Assembly: GCA_013141415.1 (NCBI GenBank)
Contig: JABFQY010000001.1
Location: 62,001-126,000, forward strand
Length of the DNA: 64,000 nt
Source: Kiritimatiellaceae bacterium
GTDB lineage: Bacteria; Verrucomicrobiota; Kiritimatiellia; Kiritimatiellales; Tichowtungiaceae
Direction: 5' to 3'
Shown: piece after piece, positions 6,688-15,683 of the stretch
How positions within the stretch are numbered: position 1 is the first letter of the stretch
How the letters are laid out: the number at the start of each line of letters is the position of its first letter
Notes under the pieces: generated by a model
The model's input: the letters and a program-made list of their open reading frames with translations, nothing else
Databases searched by the model: none
What the model was told of the DNA's origin: nothing
Position numbers and translations under genes: made by a program

Positions 6688-8085
6688 ATGAACGTTGATG
6701 TACCAGTTAAGCCGGAACTCGATCCCGATTTCGTCCCGGCGGTTTTATGGAACCGGGTCTATCAGGAGCGTGTGAATTTTTCGGTGGCGCCGGTTGAGGT
6801 GACGCTGGCGCTGGTTTGTCCCGATAAAACCTGTTCGGTATTCAACACCCGCATCCTGCCGCTTTCGGCGGAAAATGAATCTCTCACCCTGCGCTACCTC
6901 GAACGCATTTTAAAATTTCTGCTGTGGCAGCGCGGCGGCAGCCAAGTTCTGATTTCCGGCTGTCCGGCCATCGCCGGAAAACTCGCGGCTCTTTATTCGC
7001 CGAACGGCGCGCGGCATTTCGATTGCGAATTTTTCGGCGGGAAGGTCTATCTCCAGCCGCTGAAAATTCTGGCCTGCTCCGCGGATGAACTTCCGGAACC
7101 CAACGAACAGATGGCGGCGCTGGGGCGTCATTTCGACGGATGCCGCATCGGCTTCGACCTCGGCGGCTCCGACCGCAAGTGCGCCGCGCTGATCGACGGC
7201 AAGGTGGTTTTTTCCGAAGAGGTCGAATGGAATCCCTATTTCGAAAGCGACCCGGATTATCACATCGAAGGCATTAGCGACACGCTTCAGCGCGCCGCAT
7301 TGCACCTGCCGCGAGTTGATGCCATTGGCGGCAGTGCGGCGGGAGTGTATGTGAATAACGAAGTCCGCGCGGCTTCGCTGTTCCGCGGAATTTCATCGTC
7401 CGACTTCGAATCAAAAATCCGTCGCATATTTTTCGATCTCAAGGAACGCTGGGGCGGTATTCCGTTCGAGGTAGTCAACGACGGCGAAGTCACCGCGCTG
7501 GCCGGATCGATGGCGATGAACGAAAACGCAGTGCTCGGCATTTCAATGGGCACCAGTCTGGCGGCCGGTTATGTGACGCCGGACGGCGGCATCACCTCCT
7601 GGCTTAATGAACTCGCGTTCGCGCCGGTTGATTACCGCACCGATGCGCCCGCCGATGAGTGGTCGGGCGATCTCGGTTGCGGCGTGCAGTATTTTTCGCA
7701 GCAGGCCGTTGCCCGGCTCGCGCCGCGCGCCGGACTTTCTTTTCCCGCCGGGATGCCGTTTCCGGAACAGCTGGTCGAAGTGCAAAAGCTGATGGCGATG
7801 GGCGACGCGCGGGCGGAAAAAATTTACTCCACGATCGGCACCTGTCTTGGATACGCCATTGCGCACTACGCCGGGTTCTACGAAATCCGGAACGTGCTGC
7901 TGCTTGGCCGCGTCACCAGCGGCATTGGAGGCGGCATCATCATCGCCAAAGCCAACGAAGTGCTCTCCGCCGTCTTCAACGGATTGGATCAACGGATTGA
8001 AATTGTTACACCGAATGAAAAAGAGAAGCGGCACGGCCAGGCGGTCGCGGCCGCCAGTCTTCCAGAGATCGGAGGCCGGAAGTGA
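6688..8085 (+). CDS. ROK-family sugar kinase-like protein with N-terminal extension
   Basis: A 465-residue ROK-superfamily protein. The ATP-binding ASKHA fold starts only near residue 153 (CRIGFDLGGSDRKCAAL), preceded by about 150 residues without a recognised domain. Later blocks are VDAIGGSAAGVYV, the VVNDGEVTALAG acid region and LGISMGTSLAAGYV. The Cys-rich zinc motif usual in ROK kinases (GCGxxGCxE) is missing; only DLGCGVQYF is found near that place. The start at 6688 is chosen because GAGGAA lies 7 nt upstream; an ATG at 6673 has no SD. The gene overlaps the following PIG-L gene by 4 nt (GTGA). It is likely a kinase for an amino sugar, by context. Confidence 0.8.
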   Translation: MNVDVPVKPELDPDFVPAVLWNRVYQERVNFSVAPVEVTLALVCPDKTCSVFNTRILPLSAENESLTLRYLERILKFLLWQRGGSQVLISGCPAIAGKLAALYSPNGARHFDCEFFGGKVYLQPLKILACSADELPEPNEQMAALGRHFDGCRIGFDLGGSDRKCAALIDGKVVFSEEVEWNPYFESDPDYHIEGISDTLQRAALHLPRVDAIGGSAAGVYVNNEVRAASLFRGISSSDFESKIRRIFFDLKERWGGIPFEVVNDGEVTALAGSMAMNENAVLGISMGTSLAAGYVTPDGGITSWLNELAFAPVDYRTDAPADEWSGDLGCGVQYFSQQAVARLAPRAGLSFPAGMPFPEQLVEVQKLMAMGDARAEKIYSTIGTCLGYAIAHYAGFYEIRNVLLLGRVTSGIGGGIIIAKANEVLSAVFNGLDQRIEIVTPNEKEKRHGQAVAAASLPEIGGRK

Positions 8086-8927
8086 ATCCATATCTGCATT
8101 TTGTTGAGAGCATCAAAGCCGGTGTTGCCGATGCCAAACCGATTTCCGCGTCCGGCAAAACGGAACCGGTCAAATCGACGTCGAAGGTTCTGCTTTTTTC
8201 TCCGCACCCGGACGACGAGTGCATTACCGGTCTGCTTCCGCTGCGCCTGATGCGCGAAGCCGGAAAACAGATCATCAATATTCCGGTCACGTTCGGCAGC
8301 AAGGTCGAACGCCGCGCGGGCCGCGCCAAAGAGCTGACCGACGCCTGCGCCTATCTCGGCTGGACGGTTTTTCATGGAGCGGAAAATTTTCAGCCGCTGG
8401 GTGTCGTCGATGCGGTGCGCATTCTGAAAAAGTTCCGTCCGGAAATTATTTTTATGCCGCACGCCAAAGATCAGAACGTCCGGCACATTTCCACGCACGT
8501 TCTCGTGATGGATGCGCTCCGGCAGATGGAGGATGATTTTTCCTGCACGGTGGTGGAGACCGAATTCTGGAGCGCCATGGAACATCCGAATCTGATGGTG
8601 GAAGCGGACGCACAAACCGTCGCCGATCTGATCGCCGCCACCTCCTTCCATGCCGAGGAAGTGAAGCGTAATCCGTATCACCTGTCGCTTCCGGCGTGGA
8701 TGCAGGACAATGTGCGGCGCGGCAGCGAGCTGGTCGGCACACAGGGCGGCGATGCGCCGGAGTTTACGTTTGCGACGCTGTATCATGTGTCCAGATGGAC
8801 ACGTGGCGCGCAGAAAGATTTTTACGAAGGCGGGCGGAATCTGCCGTGCGGAGAAAATGTCGCCGAGGAATCCCGCGTAACCGGAAAGACGGTTATGATT
8901 AAGGATTTTTTGGCGAAGATCGGTTAG
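8082..8927 (+). CDS. PIG-L/LmbE-family deacetylase, probably acting on an N-acetyl amino sugar
   Basis: A 281-residue zinc deacetylase. The metal-binding HPDDE motif is at 42-46 in LLFSPHPDDE, and the second metal ligand region is RHISTH, H135 and H139. The GTG start overlaps the ROK stop by 4 nt, and nagB follows after 27 nt, so all three are co-transcribed. In Bacteroidetes a PIG-L domain is fused to the C-terminus of long NagB proteins, which links this family to glucosamine-6-phosphate metabolism. No NagA-type amidohydrolase is present in this operon, so this enzyme may supply the GlcNAc-6-phosphate (or GlcNAc) deacetylation step. The exact substrate is inference. Confidence 0.82.
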   Translation: MNPYLHFVESIKAGVADAKPISASGKTEPVKSTSKVLLFSPHPDDECITGLLPLRLMREAGKQIINIPVTFGSKVERRAGRAKELTDACAYLGWTVFHGAENFQPLGVVDAVRILKKFRPEIIFMPHAKDQNVRHISTHVLVMDALRQMEDDFSCTVVETEFWSAMEHPNLMVEADAQTVADLIAATSFHAEEVKRNPYHLSLPAWMQDNVRRGSELVGTQGGDAPEFTFATLYHVSRWTRGAQKDFYEGGRNLPCGENVAEESRVTGKTVMIKDFLAKIG

Positions 8928-8954
8928 CACATGTAACGCGTCGGAAAGGAACAT

Positions 8955-9737
8955 ATGGAAATCATTATTCAGAAAACGGCGGAAGAGGGCAGCGCGGTCG
9001 GCGGACGGATCGTGGCGAAGCTGGTGCGGTATAAACCGGCGGCTGTGCTTGGGCTGGCAACCGGCAGTACGCCGGTTCAGCTCTATCGTGAAATGATCCG
9101 GTGGCACAAAGAGCAAGGGCTCGATTTCAGCAAGGTCACGACGTTCAACCTCGATGAATATGTCGGACTTTCGGCTGATCACCACGCTTCATACCACCGC
9201 TTCATGAAGGGAAATCTGTTCGACGGAATCAACGTGCCGGAAACGAATATCCATATTCCCGACGGCCTGACAAAAAATCTCGCCGAATATTGTGCGGCGT
9301 ACGAAAAGTCGATCCGCGATGCGGGCGGAATCGATCTTCAGGTGCTGGGAATCGGCTCGGACGGTCACCTTGGCTTTAACGAGCCGACCTCGTCGTTCGC
9401 CTCGCACACCCGCATCAAGACGCTGGATGAGCAGACCGTGAAAGATAACCGGCGTTTCTTTAAGCCGGGCGAGGAAGTGCCGCGCCATGTCATCACGATG
9501 GGGCTCGGATCCATCATGGAAGCCCGCACCTGTCTGCTGCTGGCCTTTGGCGAAAACAAAGCCGACGCCGTGGCGGCGCTGGTGGAAGGGCCGGTGTCCG
9601 CGATGGTTCCGGCAACGATTCTTCAGTTTCATCGCGACGCGCGGATTATTCTCGACGAAGCCGCCGCATCCAAACTGAAGAAGGCCGACTACTATAAATG
9701 GGTGTACGGTAATAAACCGGAATGGCAGTGCTATTGA
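8955..9737 (+). CDS. nagB: Glucosamine-6-phosphate deaminase NagB
   Basis: A 260-residue enzyme converting glucosamine-6-phosphate to fructose-6-phosphate and ammonia. LATGSTP (34-40) is the phosphate loop. NLDEYVGL carries D67/E68, matching the catalytic Asp72 region of E. coli NagB. GIGSDGHLGFNEP carries D136 and H138, matching the Asp141/His143 pair. SFASHTR follows as usual. GGAAAGGAA sits 6 nt before the ATG. It is the last gene of the ROK/PIG-L/nagB operon, which would carry N-acetylglucosamine-type sugars into glycolysis. Confidence 0.96.
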   Translation: MEIIIQKTAEEGSAVGGRIVAKLVRYKPAAVLGLATGSTPVQLYREMIRWHKEQGLDFSKVTTFNLDEYVGLSADHHASYHRFMKGNLFDGINVPETNIHIPDGLTKNLAEYCAAYEKSIRDAGGIDLQVLGIGSDGHLGFNEPTSSFASHTRIKTLDEQTVKDNRRFFKPGEEVPRHVITMGLGSIMEARTCLLLAFGENKADAVAALVEGPVSAMVPATILQFHRDARIILDEAAASKLKKADYYKWVYGNKPEWQCY

Positions 9738-9754
9738 GGTGAGCCGGTTAGGAA

Positions 9755-12700
9755 TTATTTCTTCGGCCATCTGCGCCGGGGCGGTTCGCGCAGGAACGGC
9801 TGGGAGCGCGCGCCGACATAAACGGCGTCTTCGCCGAGCAGGTGTTCGAGATTCTGCACCAGTTCCGGCGAGGCGGTCACCTGTGAAGCACGGTCCGCTT
9901 TAATAAAAATCTTTTCGCCGGAATCGAGCAGTACGCAAATATTCAGCGGCGTTGGGCCGGGATGTGTCGCCGCGATTTTTTTGATGGCCTGAAGCTTTTC
10001 CTGACTCAGCGCCGTTTCCGGCAGATGCAGGCTGACCTTCTCGGCGAACAGCCCGGGCGCGGAGGCCAGCGGAAAAAGTTCCGACACCTGAATTTCCAAT
10101 TCATCGCGGAAGTCGCGGGTGATCTTTCCGGTCGCCATCAGCGGTGCGCCGTCTTCGAGCAGTTTTTCAAATTGCGGAAACTCGCTGGACCAGACGACGG
10201 CATTGACGGCGGCTTCGAGTCCTTCGAGCCGGAAGCGGGCGTACGGTTTCGGGCTGTCGTCCGGCGATTTCGGTTTGGTGAAAACTTTTTTGTATTTGTC
10301 CACCAGTCCGCCGACGCGCACGAATGCCTTTGGCTCATCGGTTCCGGCGGCGACCAGCACGTCGGCGAGTTCACCGATTTTCTGAAGCGCGAAGGTTTTC
10401 AGCGTCCATTCGTGCACAGAGAGCGGATGGCCGGAAATGTAAAAGCCGATCAGTTCTTTTTCCGCCGAAAGCATTTCGCTGTCGGGCCACGGCTCGATGG
10501 CAGGCAGATCGTCATCGCTGTCCTGTGCGGGGCCGCTGCCGCTGAACATATCAAAAAGCGAGCGCTGGCCGCTCAGCTTATCTTTCTGTGCGCTTTGCGC
10601 ACGGCCCATCGCCATTTCGATACCGGCGAACAGACGGCTGCGCGGCTTATGGCAAAAGTCGAAAGCTCCGCATTTGATCAAACTTTCCAGCGTCTTGCGG
10701 TTCACTTCGCGCGAATCCATGCGAGAACAGAAATTCATCAAACCAGTGTACGGGCCTTTGGTTTCACGTTCTTTCACCAGCGATTCAACCGCACCGGCGC
10801 CGACATTTTTCACGCCTGCCAGACCGAAGTGAACCGTCCCTTTTTCGGGACGGAACCGTGCCAGCCCTTCGTTGACGCTCGGTGCGCGGACGTTGAGTCC
10901 CATTTCGCGCGCCTCGGCCAGCAGGAAAGCCAGCTTGTCGGGCGTGCCCATTTCACTTGAAAGCAGGGCGGCCATGAATTCTTCGGGGTAGTTGGCCTTC
11001 AGCCACGCCGTCTGGTAGGAAATGATGCCGTATGCCGCGCTGTGCGATTTATTGAAACCGTACTCCGCGAACTTCTCGATCATGTCCCAGAGTTTTTCGC
11101 CCAGCTTGCGGTCAATATCGTTGGTCTTTTTACAGCCCGCGATAAAATTTTCGCGCTGGGTCGCCATGACGGCTTTATCTTTTTTCCCCATCGCGCGGCG
11201 CAGAATGTCGCCTTCGCCGAGCGAGAAGCCGGCCAGCTTGTTGGCCGCCTGCTGAATCTGTTCCTGATAGACGATAATGCCGTAGGTTTCTTTCAGCACC
11301 GGTTCGAGCAGCGGATGGTCATACTGAATTTTCACCTTGCCGTGCTTGCGGTTGATAAATTCGTCGATGAATTGCATCGGACCCGGACGGTAGAGCGCGA
11401 TCATGGCGATCAGGTCTTCGACGCGGTCGAGGCCGATCTTGCGCAGCGTGTCGCGCATCCCCGCACTTTCAACCTGAAATACACCGATCGTGTCGCCGCG
11501 GTTGAGCAGGTCGTAGGTTTTTCTGTCGTCGAGCGGAAGTTTGTTGATGTCCAGCGTGACGCCGTGGTTGGTGCGGATATATTCAACCGCCTCCTGAATA
11601 ACCGTCAGCGTTTTCAGCCCGAGAAAGTCCATCTTCAGCAGGCCGATGTCTTCCATCGGCTTCATTTCAAACTGGGTGATCACCTGTTTGTCTTTATCCC
11701 GCGAGAGCGGAAGAATATCGATCAGCGGCTTTTCGCCGATAACGACACCGGCGGCGTGCGTGCCGGTATGGCGCGGCAGGCCTTCCAGAATCAGCGCGTA
11801 CTTCATGATTTCCTGCGCTACCGGATCCTGCTTGGTCGCGCGTTTGAAATCGGGATTTTCCTCCAGCGCCTTGGCCAGTGTCGCGCCGGGCGTTTCCGGA
11901 ACCATCTTGGCGAGCTTGTCGCACTCCTGAAGCGGCAGAGCCAGTACGCGGCCGATGTCGCGGATGACGGTTTTGGCGCCGAGCGTTCCGAAGGTGATAA
12001 TCTGCGCGACGTTTTCGCGGCCGTACTTGTCTTTGACGTATTCGATCACCTCGCTGCGGCGCGCCTGACAGAAGTCGATATCAAAGTCCGGCGGCGAAAT
12101 ACGGTCGGGATTGAGGAAGCGCTCGAAAATCAGATTGTAGTGCAGCGGATCGAGCGCGGTGATGCCCAGCGCGTAGGCCAGCATACTGCCTGCGCCGGAA
12201 CCGCGGCCCGGCCCGACCGGAATGTTCTGACTTTTCGCGTAGGCAATGAAGTCCTGCACGACGAGGAAATAGTTGATGAAGCCGGTCTTCTCGATGATGC
12301 CGACTTCATAGTTGAACCGTTCGGATACCTGTTTTTCGATATCAGTTTTCGGATTGTCAAAGTCGTCGATCGGATAAAGCGTTTTCAATCCGGCTTTGCC
12401 GATGGCCATCAGGTAATCCTTCTGGCTCTTATATTCCGGCGGAACTGCGAACGTCGGAAAGTGGAGCGGCTTGTTTTTATCGACCAGCTCGACGTTGCAG
12501 CGGCGGGCGATTTCAACGGTATTGGCCAGTGCTTCCGGCTGGTTCGGGAAAAGCCGCTCCATCTCCGCGCCGCTCTTCATGTAAAACTCGCTGCCGGAAT
12601 AACTCATCCGGTTCGGATCGCTCACCAGATTGCCGTGCTGGAGACAGATCAGAACGTCGTGCGCGTCGCGGTGTTCCTTCTTGATGTAATGCACGTCGTT

Positions 12701-13312
12701 GGTCGCCACCAGCGGCAGGCCGGTGCGCTTTGCCACTTCGACGATATGCCGATTGGCCGTTTTCTGTTCCGGAATGCCGTGATCCTGAATTTCCAGAAAG
12801 AAATTGTTCGGCCCGAGAATTTCAGAATATTCCTTCGCCAGCGCCACGGCCTTATCAACGGCACCTTCGGCGCAGGCTTCTGCAATTTCGCCTTTTAGAC
12901 AGGCCGACAGACCGATCAGTCCTTTGCTGTACTGCCGCAGAAGTTTCTTATCGATGCGTGGCTTGTAATAAAATCCTTCCAGATGGCCGAACGAAACCAG
13001 ATGCATCAGATTGTTGTAGCCTTCGTTGTCCTCCGCCAGCAGAACGAGGTGCAGGTTGTCGGCTTGCGATGTCTTCTCGTCCATGCCGTTGCGGGCAATG
13101 TACACCTCGCAGCCGATGATCGGCTTAATGCCCGCCTTCTGCGCCTGCTTGTAGAAATCGATCACGCCGTAGAGTACGCCGTGGTCGGTAATCGCCAGAT
13201 GCTCCTGACCCAGCTCCTTGGCCGTCGCCACGGCATCCGCCACCTTGCACGAGCTGTCGAGCAGGCTGTATTCCGTGTGAAAATGAAGATGGCAGAACGG
13301 TATGGTTTTCAT
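9755..13312 (-). CDS. dnaE: DNA polymerase III alpha subunit
   Basis: The replicative polymerase catalytic subunit, 1185 residues, normal for DnaE1. The N-terminal PHP domain starts with FCHLHFHTEYSLLDS and contains ITDHGVLYG. The C-family polymerase core includes GPGRGSGAGS, SPPDFDIDF with two catalytic Asp, and YGRENVAQIITFGT. It continues through the thumb and fingers (FIDEFINRKHG, YGIIVYQEQ, GYGFNKSHSAAYG-like EYGFNKSHSAAY). A tandem helix-hairpin-helix and a C-terminal OB fold (FVRVGGLVDKYKKV onward) complete it. It is transcribed alone toward nagB, with 17 nt between the two convergent stops. No good SD precedes the ATG. Confidence 0.98.
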   Translation of the reverse strand: MKTIPFCHLHFHTEYSLLDSSCKVADAVATAKELGQEHLAITDHGVLYGVIDFYKQAQKAGIKPIIGCEVYIARNGMDEKTSQADNLHLVLLAEDNEGYNNLMHLVSFGHLEGFYYKPRIDKKLLRQYSKGLIGLSACLKGEIAEACAEGAVDKAVALAKEYSEILGPNNFFLEIQDHGIPEQKTANRHIVEVAKRTGLPLVATNDVHYIKKEHRDAHDVLICLQHGNLVSDPNRMSYSGSEFYMKSGAEMERLFPNQPEALANTVEIARRCNVELVDKNKPLHFPTFAVPPEYKSQKDYLMAIGKAGLKTLYPIDDFDNPKTDIEKQVSERFNYEVGIIEKTGFINYFLVVQDFIAYAKSQNIPVGPGRGSGAGSMLAYALGITALDPLHYNLIFERFLNPDRISPPDFDIDFCQARRSEVIEYVKDKYGRENVAQIITFGTLGAKTVIRDIGRVLALPLQECDKLAKMVPETPGATLAKALEENPDFKRATKQDPVAQEIMKYALILEGLPRHTGTHAAGVVIGEKPLIDILPLSRDKDKQVITQFEMKPMEDIGLLKMDFLGLKTLTVIQEAVEYIRTNHGVTLDINKLPLDDRKTYDLLNRGDTIGVFQVESAGMRDTLRKIGLDRVEDLIAMIALYRPGPMQFIDEFINRKHGKVKIQYDHPLLEPVLKETYGIIVYQEQIQQAANKLAGFSLGEGDILRRAMGKKDKAVMATQRENFIAGCKKTNDIDRKLGEKLWDMIEKFAEYGFNKSHSAAYGIISYQTAWLKANYPEEFMAALLSSEMGTPDKLAFLLAEAREMGLNVRAPSVNEGLARFRPEKGTVHFGLAGVKNVGAGAVESLVKERETKGPYTGLMNFCSRMDSREVNRKTLESLIKCGAFDFCHKPRSRLFAGIEMAMGRAQSAQKDKLSGQRSLFDMFSGSGPAQDSDDDLPAIEPWPDSEMLSAEKELIGFYISGHPLSVHEWTLKTFALQKIGELADVLVAAGTDEPKAFVRVGGLVDKYKKVFTKPKSPDDSPKPYARFRLEGLEAAVNAVVWSSEFPQFEKLLEDGAPLMATGKITRDFRDELEIQVSELFPLASAPGLFAEKVSLHLPETALSQEKLQAIKKIAATHPGPTPLNICVLLDSGEKIFIKADRASQVTASPELVQNLEHLLGEDAVYVGARSQPFLREPPRRRWPKK

Positions 13313-13426
13313 GGGTCAGGGCGCCCATATTACCGATCCCGCCCGCCGGAAAAAGACCGAAGTTTCCAACCGCCGGAACTTTTCCCTTAAACCCTTCCAA
13401 CCCTTGCAAAAACGACAGGAAAAATT

Positions 13427-13903
13427 TTACGGCATGGCGGGCGCCGAGCGGAATTCGGGATGGCGGATTTGTCCGCCCGCTTCGGCGGTCCAGACCAGCA
13501 GGGCGGTACAGACGATGCAGGCGACCAGCACCAGCGCCGCAACGTTGTACTGATGTTTCGGCGCAAACCGCATGGTCAGCAATCCAATTACTGCGAATGA
13601 CAAAGCGACGTAAACAGAAGCGGAGGCAACATCGGCCCGCTCTTCGTGTTCTTTCAGGAACGTCATCGAAACGCCGTCCAGCTGAACTCCGGCGTCGCCG
13701 GACATCAGCCGCGCTGTTGCTCCGTCGCCGGTTTCCATGACAACCGGAATGCTGAGTCCGTAAATCAGGACGATCAGCAAACCGGAAAGCAGTGCGCCGC
13801 GATCTTTGCGGAACAGGGCGATGGCCAGCGGAATGATAGCGACGGCCAGCCCGATCAGCGCGACGTGATTCAAGGCAACATGCAGATGTTCCGGTGTAAA
13901 CAT
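13427..13903 (-). CDS. Four-helix membrane protein with conserved His residues (DUF2231-like)
   Basis: A 158-residue integral membrane protein with four predicted helices (about 12-29, 38-54, 94-112, 122-140). Conserved-looking polar motifs sit at the membrane edge: HLHVALNHVALIG at the N-terminus, ETGDGATARLM and LKEHEERAD between helices 2 and 3, and AEAGGQIRHPE after helix 4. Paired His/Glu residues at helix ends resemble DUF2231-type or heme-binding membrane proteins, but I cannot assign a function. AGGAGGA lies 6 nt before the ATG, a very strong SD. It is divergent from folP. Confidence 0.75.
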   Translation of the reverse strand: MFTPEHLHVALNHVALIGLAVAIIPLAIALFRKDRGALLSGLLIVLIYGLSIPVVMETGDGATARLMSGDAGVQLDGVSMTFLKEHEERADVASASVYVALSFAVIGLLTMRFAPKHQYNVAALVLVACIVCTALLVWTAEAGGQIRHPEFRSAPAMP

Positions 13904-13968
13904 AAGATTCCTCCTGAGGTTATCCGACAGTAAGCCGGGGGCGCAGGTTTGTCAGGCGAATAAACGGG

Positions 13969-13997
13969 TTCCAATCAGCGGCAAAAAGGCCTACGAT
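13969..13997 (+). promoter_or_regulatory. folP promoter, predicted leaderless
   Basis: TTCCAA (13969-13974), a 17-nt spacer and TACGAT (13992-13997), then 7 nt to the folP ATG at 14005. No SD is present. Confidence 0.5.
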
Positions 13998-14004
13998 TTT
14001 TCCA

Positions 14005-14865
14005 ATGTCTGGAAACGGTAAAATCATATGGCGGTGTCGCGGACGGGAGGTCGTCTGCGGGCAGAGAACGCTGATTATGGGCATTCTGAACGCGACGCCG
14101 GATTCGTTTTCGGACGGCGGAAAGTTTCTGGCTTTAGAAAAGGCTGTGGTGCGCGGACTGCAAATGGTCGAAGAGGGCGCCGACATCATTGATATCGGCG
14201 GCGAATCGACCCGTCCGGGAGCCACGCCGGTTCAAGCGCTGGAAGAAATTGCGCGGACGGTTCCGGTGATTAAAAAACTGCGCGAGAAAACGGACGCGCT
14301 GATTTCGATCGATACGCGCAAAGCCGAAGTTGCCCGTGCGGCTGTCGCCGCCGGTGCCGACATTATCAACGATATTTCGGCGCTGTCCGATTCCGGTATG
14401 GCGGCTGTCGCGGCCGAGTCCGGCGCGGGGCTGGTTCTGATGCACATGCTCGGGACACCGGAAACGATGCAAAACGATCCGCGCTACGACGATGTAGTTT
14501 TCGATGTCCGGAACTTTCTCGAAGAACGGACGGCGTTCGCCGTTTCGCGGGGGATTGCACCGGAACAGATTGCGCTCGATCCGGGGATTGGCTTTGGGAA
14601 GACGGATGAGCATAATCTGGCGCTGCTGAACGGGATTCCGGCGCTGGCGGCTTCGGGCTGTCCGGTGCTGATCGGCGCGAGCCGCAAGGGGTTTATTGGA
14701 CGTTTGACCGGCAAAAATCCAGATGACCGGCTGGCCGGGTCGCTGGCGGTGGCGGGCTTTTCAATTTTGCACGGCGCGCATATTTTGCGGGTGCATGATG
14801 TAAAGGAATCTTGCGATGCCGCGAGGCTTATGGATAGACTGCGTGCTCAGGAAAAACGCAAATGA
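14005..14865 (+). CDS. folP: Dihydropteroate synthase
   Basis: FolP condenses para-aminobenzoate with dihydropterin pyrophosphate in folate synthesis. The 286-residue TIM barrel shows LIMGILNATPDSFSDGG (DHPP loop 1), DIIDIGGESTRPGA, DALISIDTRKAEVA, GADIINDISAL, GLVLMHMLGTPETMQ, LDPGIGFGKT and VLIGASRKGFIG, all typical. The last codons overlap the cdaA start by 4 nt (ATGA), so folP, cdaA and cdaR form one operon; a folP-linked or glmM-linked cdaA is common in bacteria. The likely promoter places the transcription start at or next to the ATG. Confidence 0.97.
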   Translation: MSGNGKIIWRCRGREVVCGQRTLIMGILNATPDSFSDGGKFLALEKAVVRGLQMVEEGADIIDIGGESTRPGATPVQALEEIARTVPVIKKLREKTDALISIDTRKAEVARAAVAAGADIINDISALSDSGMAAVAAESGAGLVLMHMLGTPETMQNDPRYDDVVFDVRNFLEERTAFAVSRGIAPEQIALDPGIGFGKTDEHNLALLNGIPALAASGCPVLIGASRKGFIGRLTGKNPDDRLAGSLAVAGFSILHGAHILRVHDVKESCDAARLMDRLRAQEKRK

Positions 14866-15683
14866 ACTGGCTGCACAGCATAGAAAATCCCGGGCTGACC
14901 GGAGTGGTCGAGATTCTGATTCTCGCAGCCGCTTTCTATTTTCTGGTGAAGTTTTTCCGCGGCACGCGCGGCGCCGCCATTCTGACCGGGCTGGCCATCA
15001 TTTTCGGCTTCCTGATGGTGATTACCAAATTCACCAATCTGCTGATTCTCAACTGGCTGCTGCAGAAGCTGATGGTTTATCTGGCGCTTGCGATGATCGT
15101 GATTTTCCAGCCGGAAATCCGCCGCGCTCTGGCACGGCTTGGGCGGCAGGGTAAGTTTATGGTCGGCAAGGCCCGCGGCGCGCTGGCCGATCCGGTAACG
15201 GACGCCGTCCTTCTGCTGGCTTCCCGAAGAACCGGCGCGCTGATTGCGATCGAACGCGAAGTAGAAACCAAGACGATTCAAAACACAGGCACCGCCATGA
15301 ACAGCGAGGTGAGTGTAGAGCTGCTGACTTCCATTTTTTATCCCGGAACATCACTGCACGACGGCGGCGTCATCATCAGCGAAGACCGCATTGCGGCGGC
15401 GGGCTGCGTTTTTCCGCTGACGCAGACCGATGATCTGACCAGCGATCTCGGCACGCGTCACCGCGCGGCCATCGGCCTGACGGAGGAAACCGACACGATG
15501 GTGATCGTGGTTTCGGAAGAGACCGGAATCATTTCGGTGGCGTATAACGGACGCCTTGAGCGCGGCTTCGACGGGCCGCGTCTGCGCCGGATGCTGACTT
15601 CGTTTCTTAGCCGCGAGGCCAACGGGTTCGGCGAAGACGGCGGGCAGGCTGGATTTATGTTCGAGGAGGCCTCGAATGATTAA
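14862..15683 (+). CDS. cdaA: Membrane diadenylate cyclase CdaA
   Basis: CdaA makes the second messenger cyclic di-AMP from two ATP. Of 273 residues, three N-terminal membrane helices span about 14-31, 38-56 and 60-83, followed by the DAC domain. The catalytic pair of motifs is LHDGGVII (D167-G168-G169) and TRHRAA (R199-H200-R201). Most family members have DGA in the first motif, so the Gly at 169 is a variant. It overlaps folP by 4 nt and cdaR by 8 nt. The nearby potassium transporter gene kup (46225-48105) is of a kind often controlled by c-di-AMP, though no direct link is visible. Confidence 0.95.
   Translation: MNWLHSIENPGLTGVVEILILAAAFYFLVKFFRGTRGAAILTGLAIIFGFLMVITKFTNLLILNWLLQKLMVYLALAMIVIFQPEIRRALARLGRQGKFMVGKARGALADPVTDAVLLLASRRTGALIAIEREVETKTIQNTGTAMNSEVSVELLTSIFYPGTSLHDGGVIISEDRIAAAGCVFPLTQTDDLTSDLGTRHRAAIGLTEETDTMVIVVSEETGIISVAYNGRLERGFDGPRLRRMLTSFLSREANGFGEDGGQAGFMFEEASND

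Noticed and set aside
7989-9185. A 398-codon minus-strand frame opposite the PIG-L and nagB genes
   Set aside because: It is antisense to two clearly identified enzymes.
11042-12898. A 618-codon open frame on the plus strand opposite dnaE
   Set aside because: It lies fully within dnaE, whose protein matches the family along its whole length. The antisense frame is a by-product of GC-rich codon use and has no recognisable motif.
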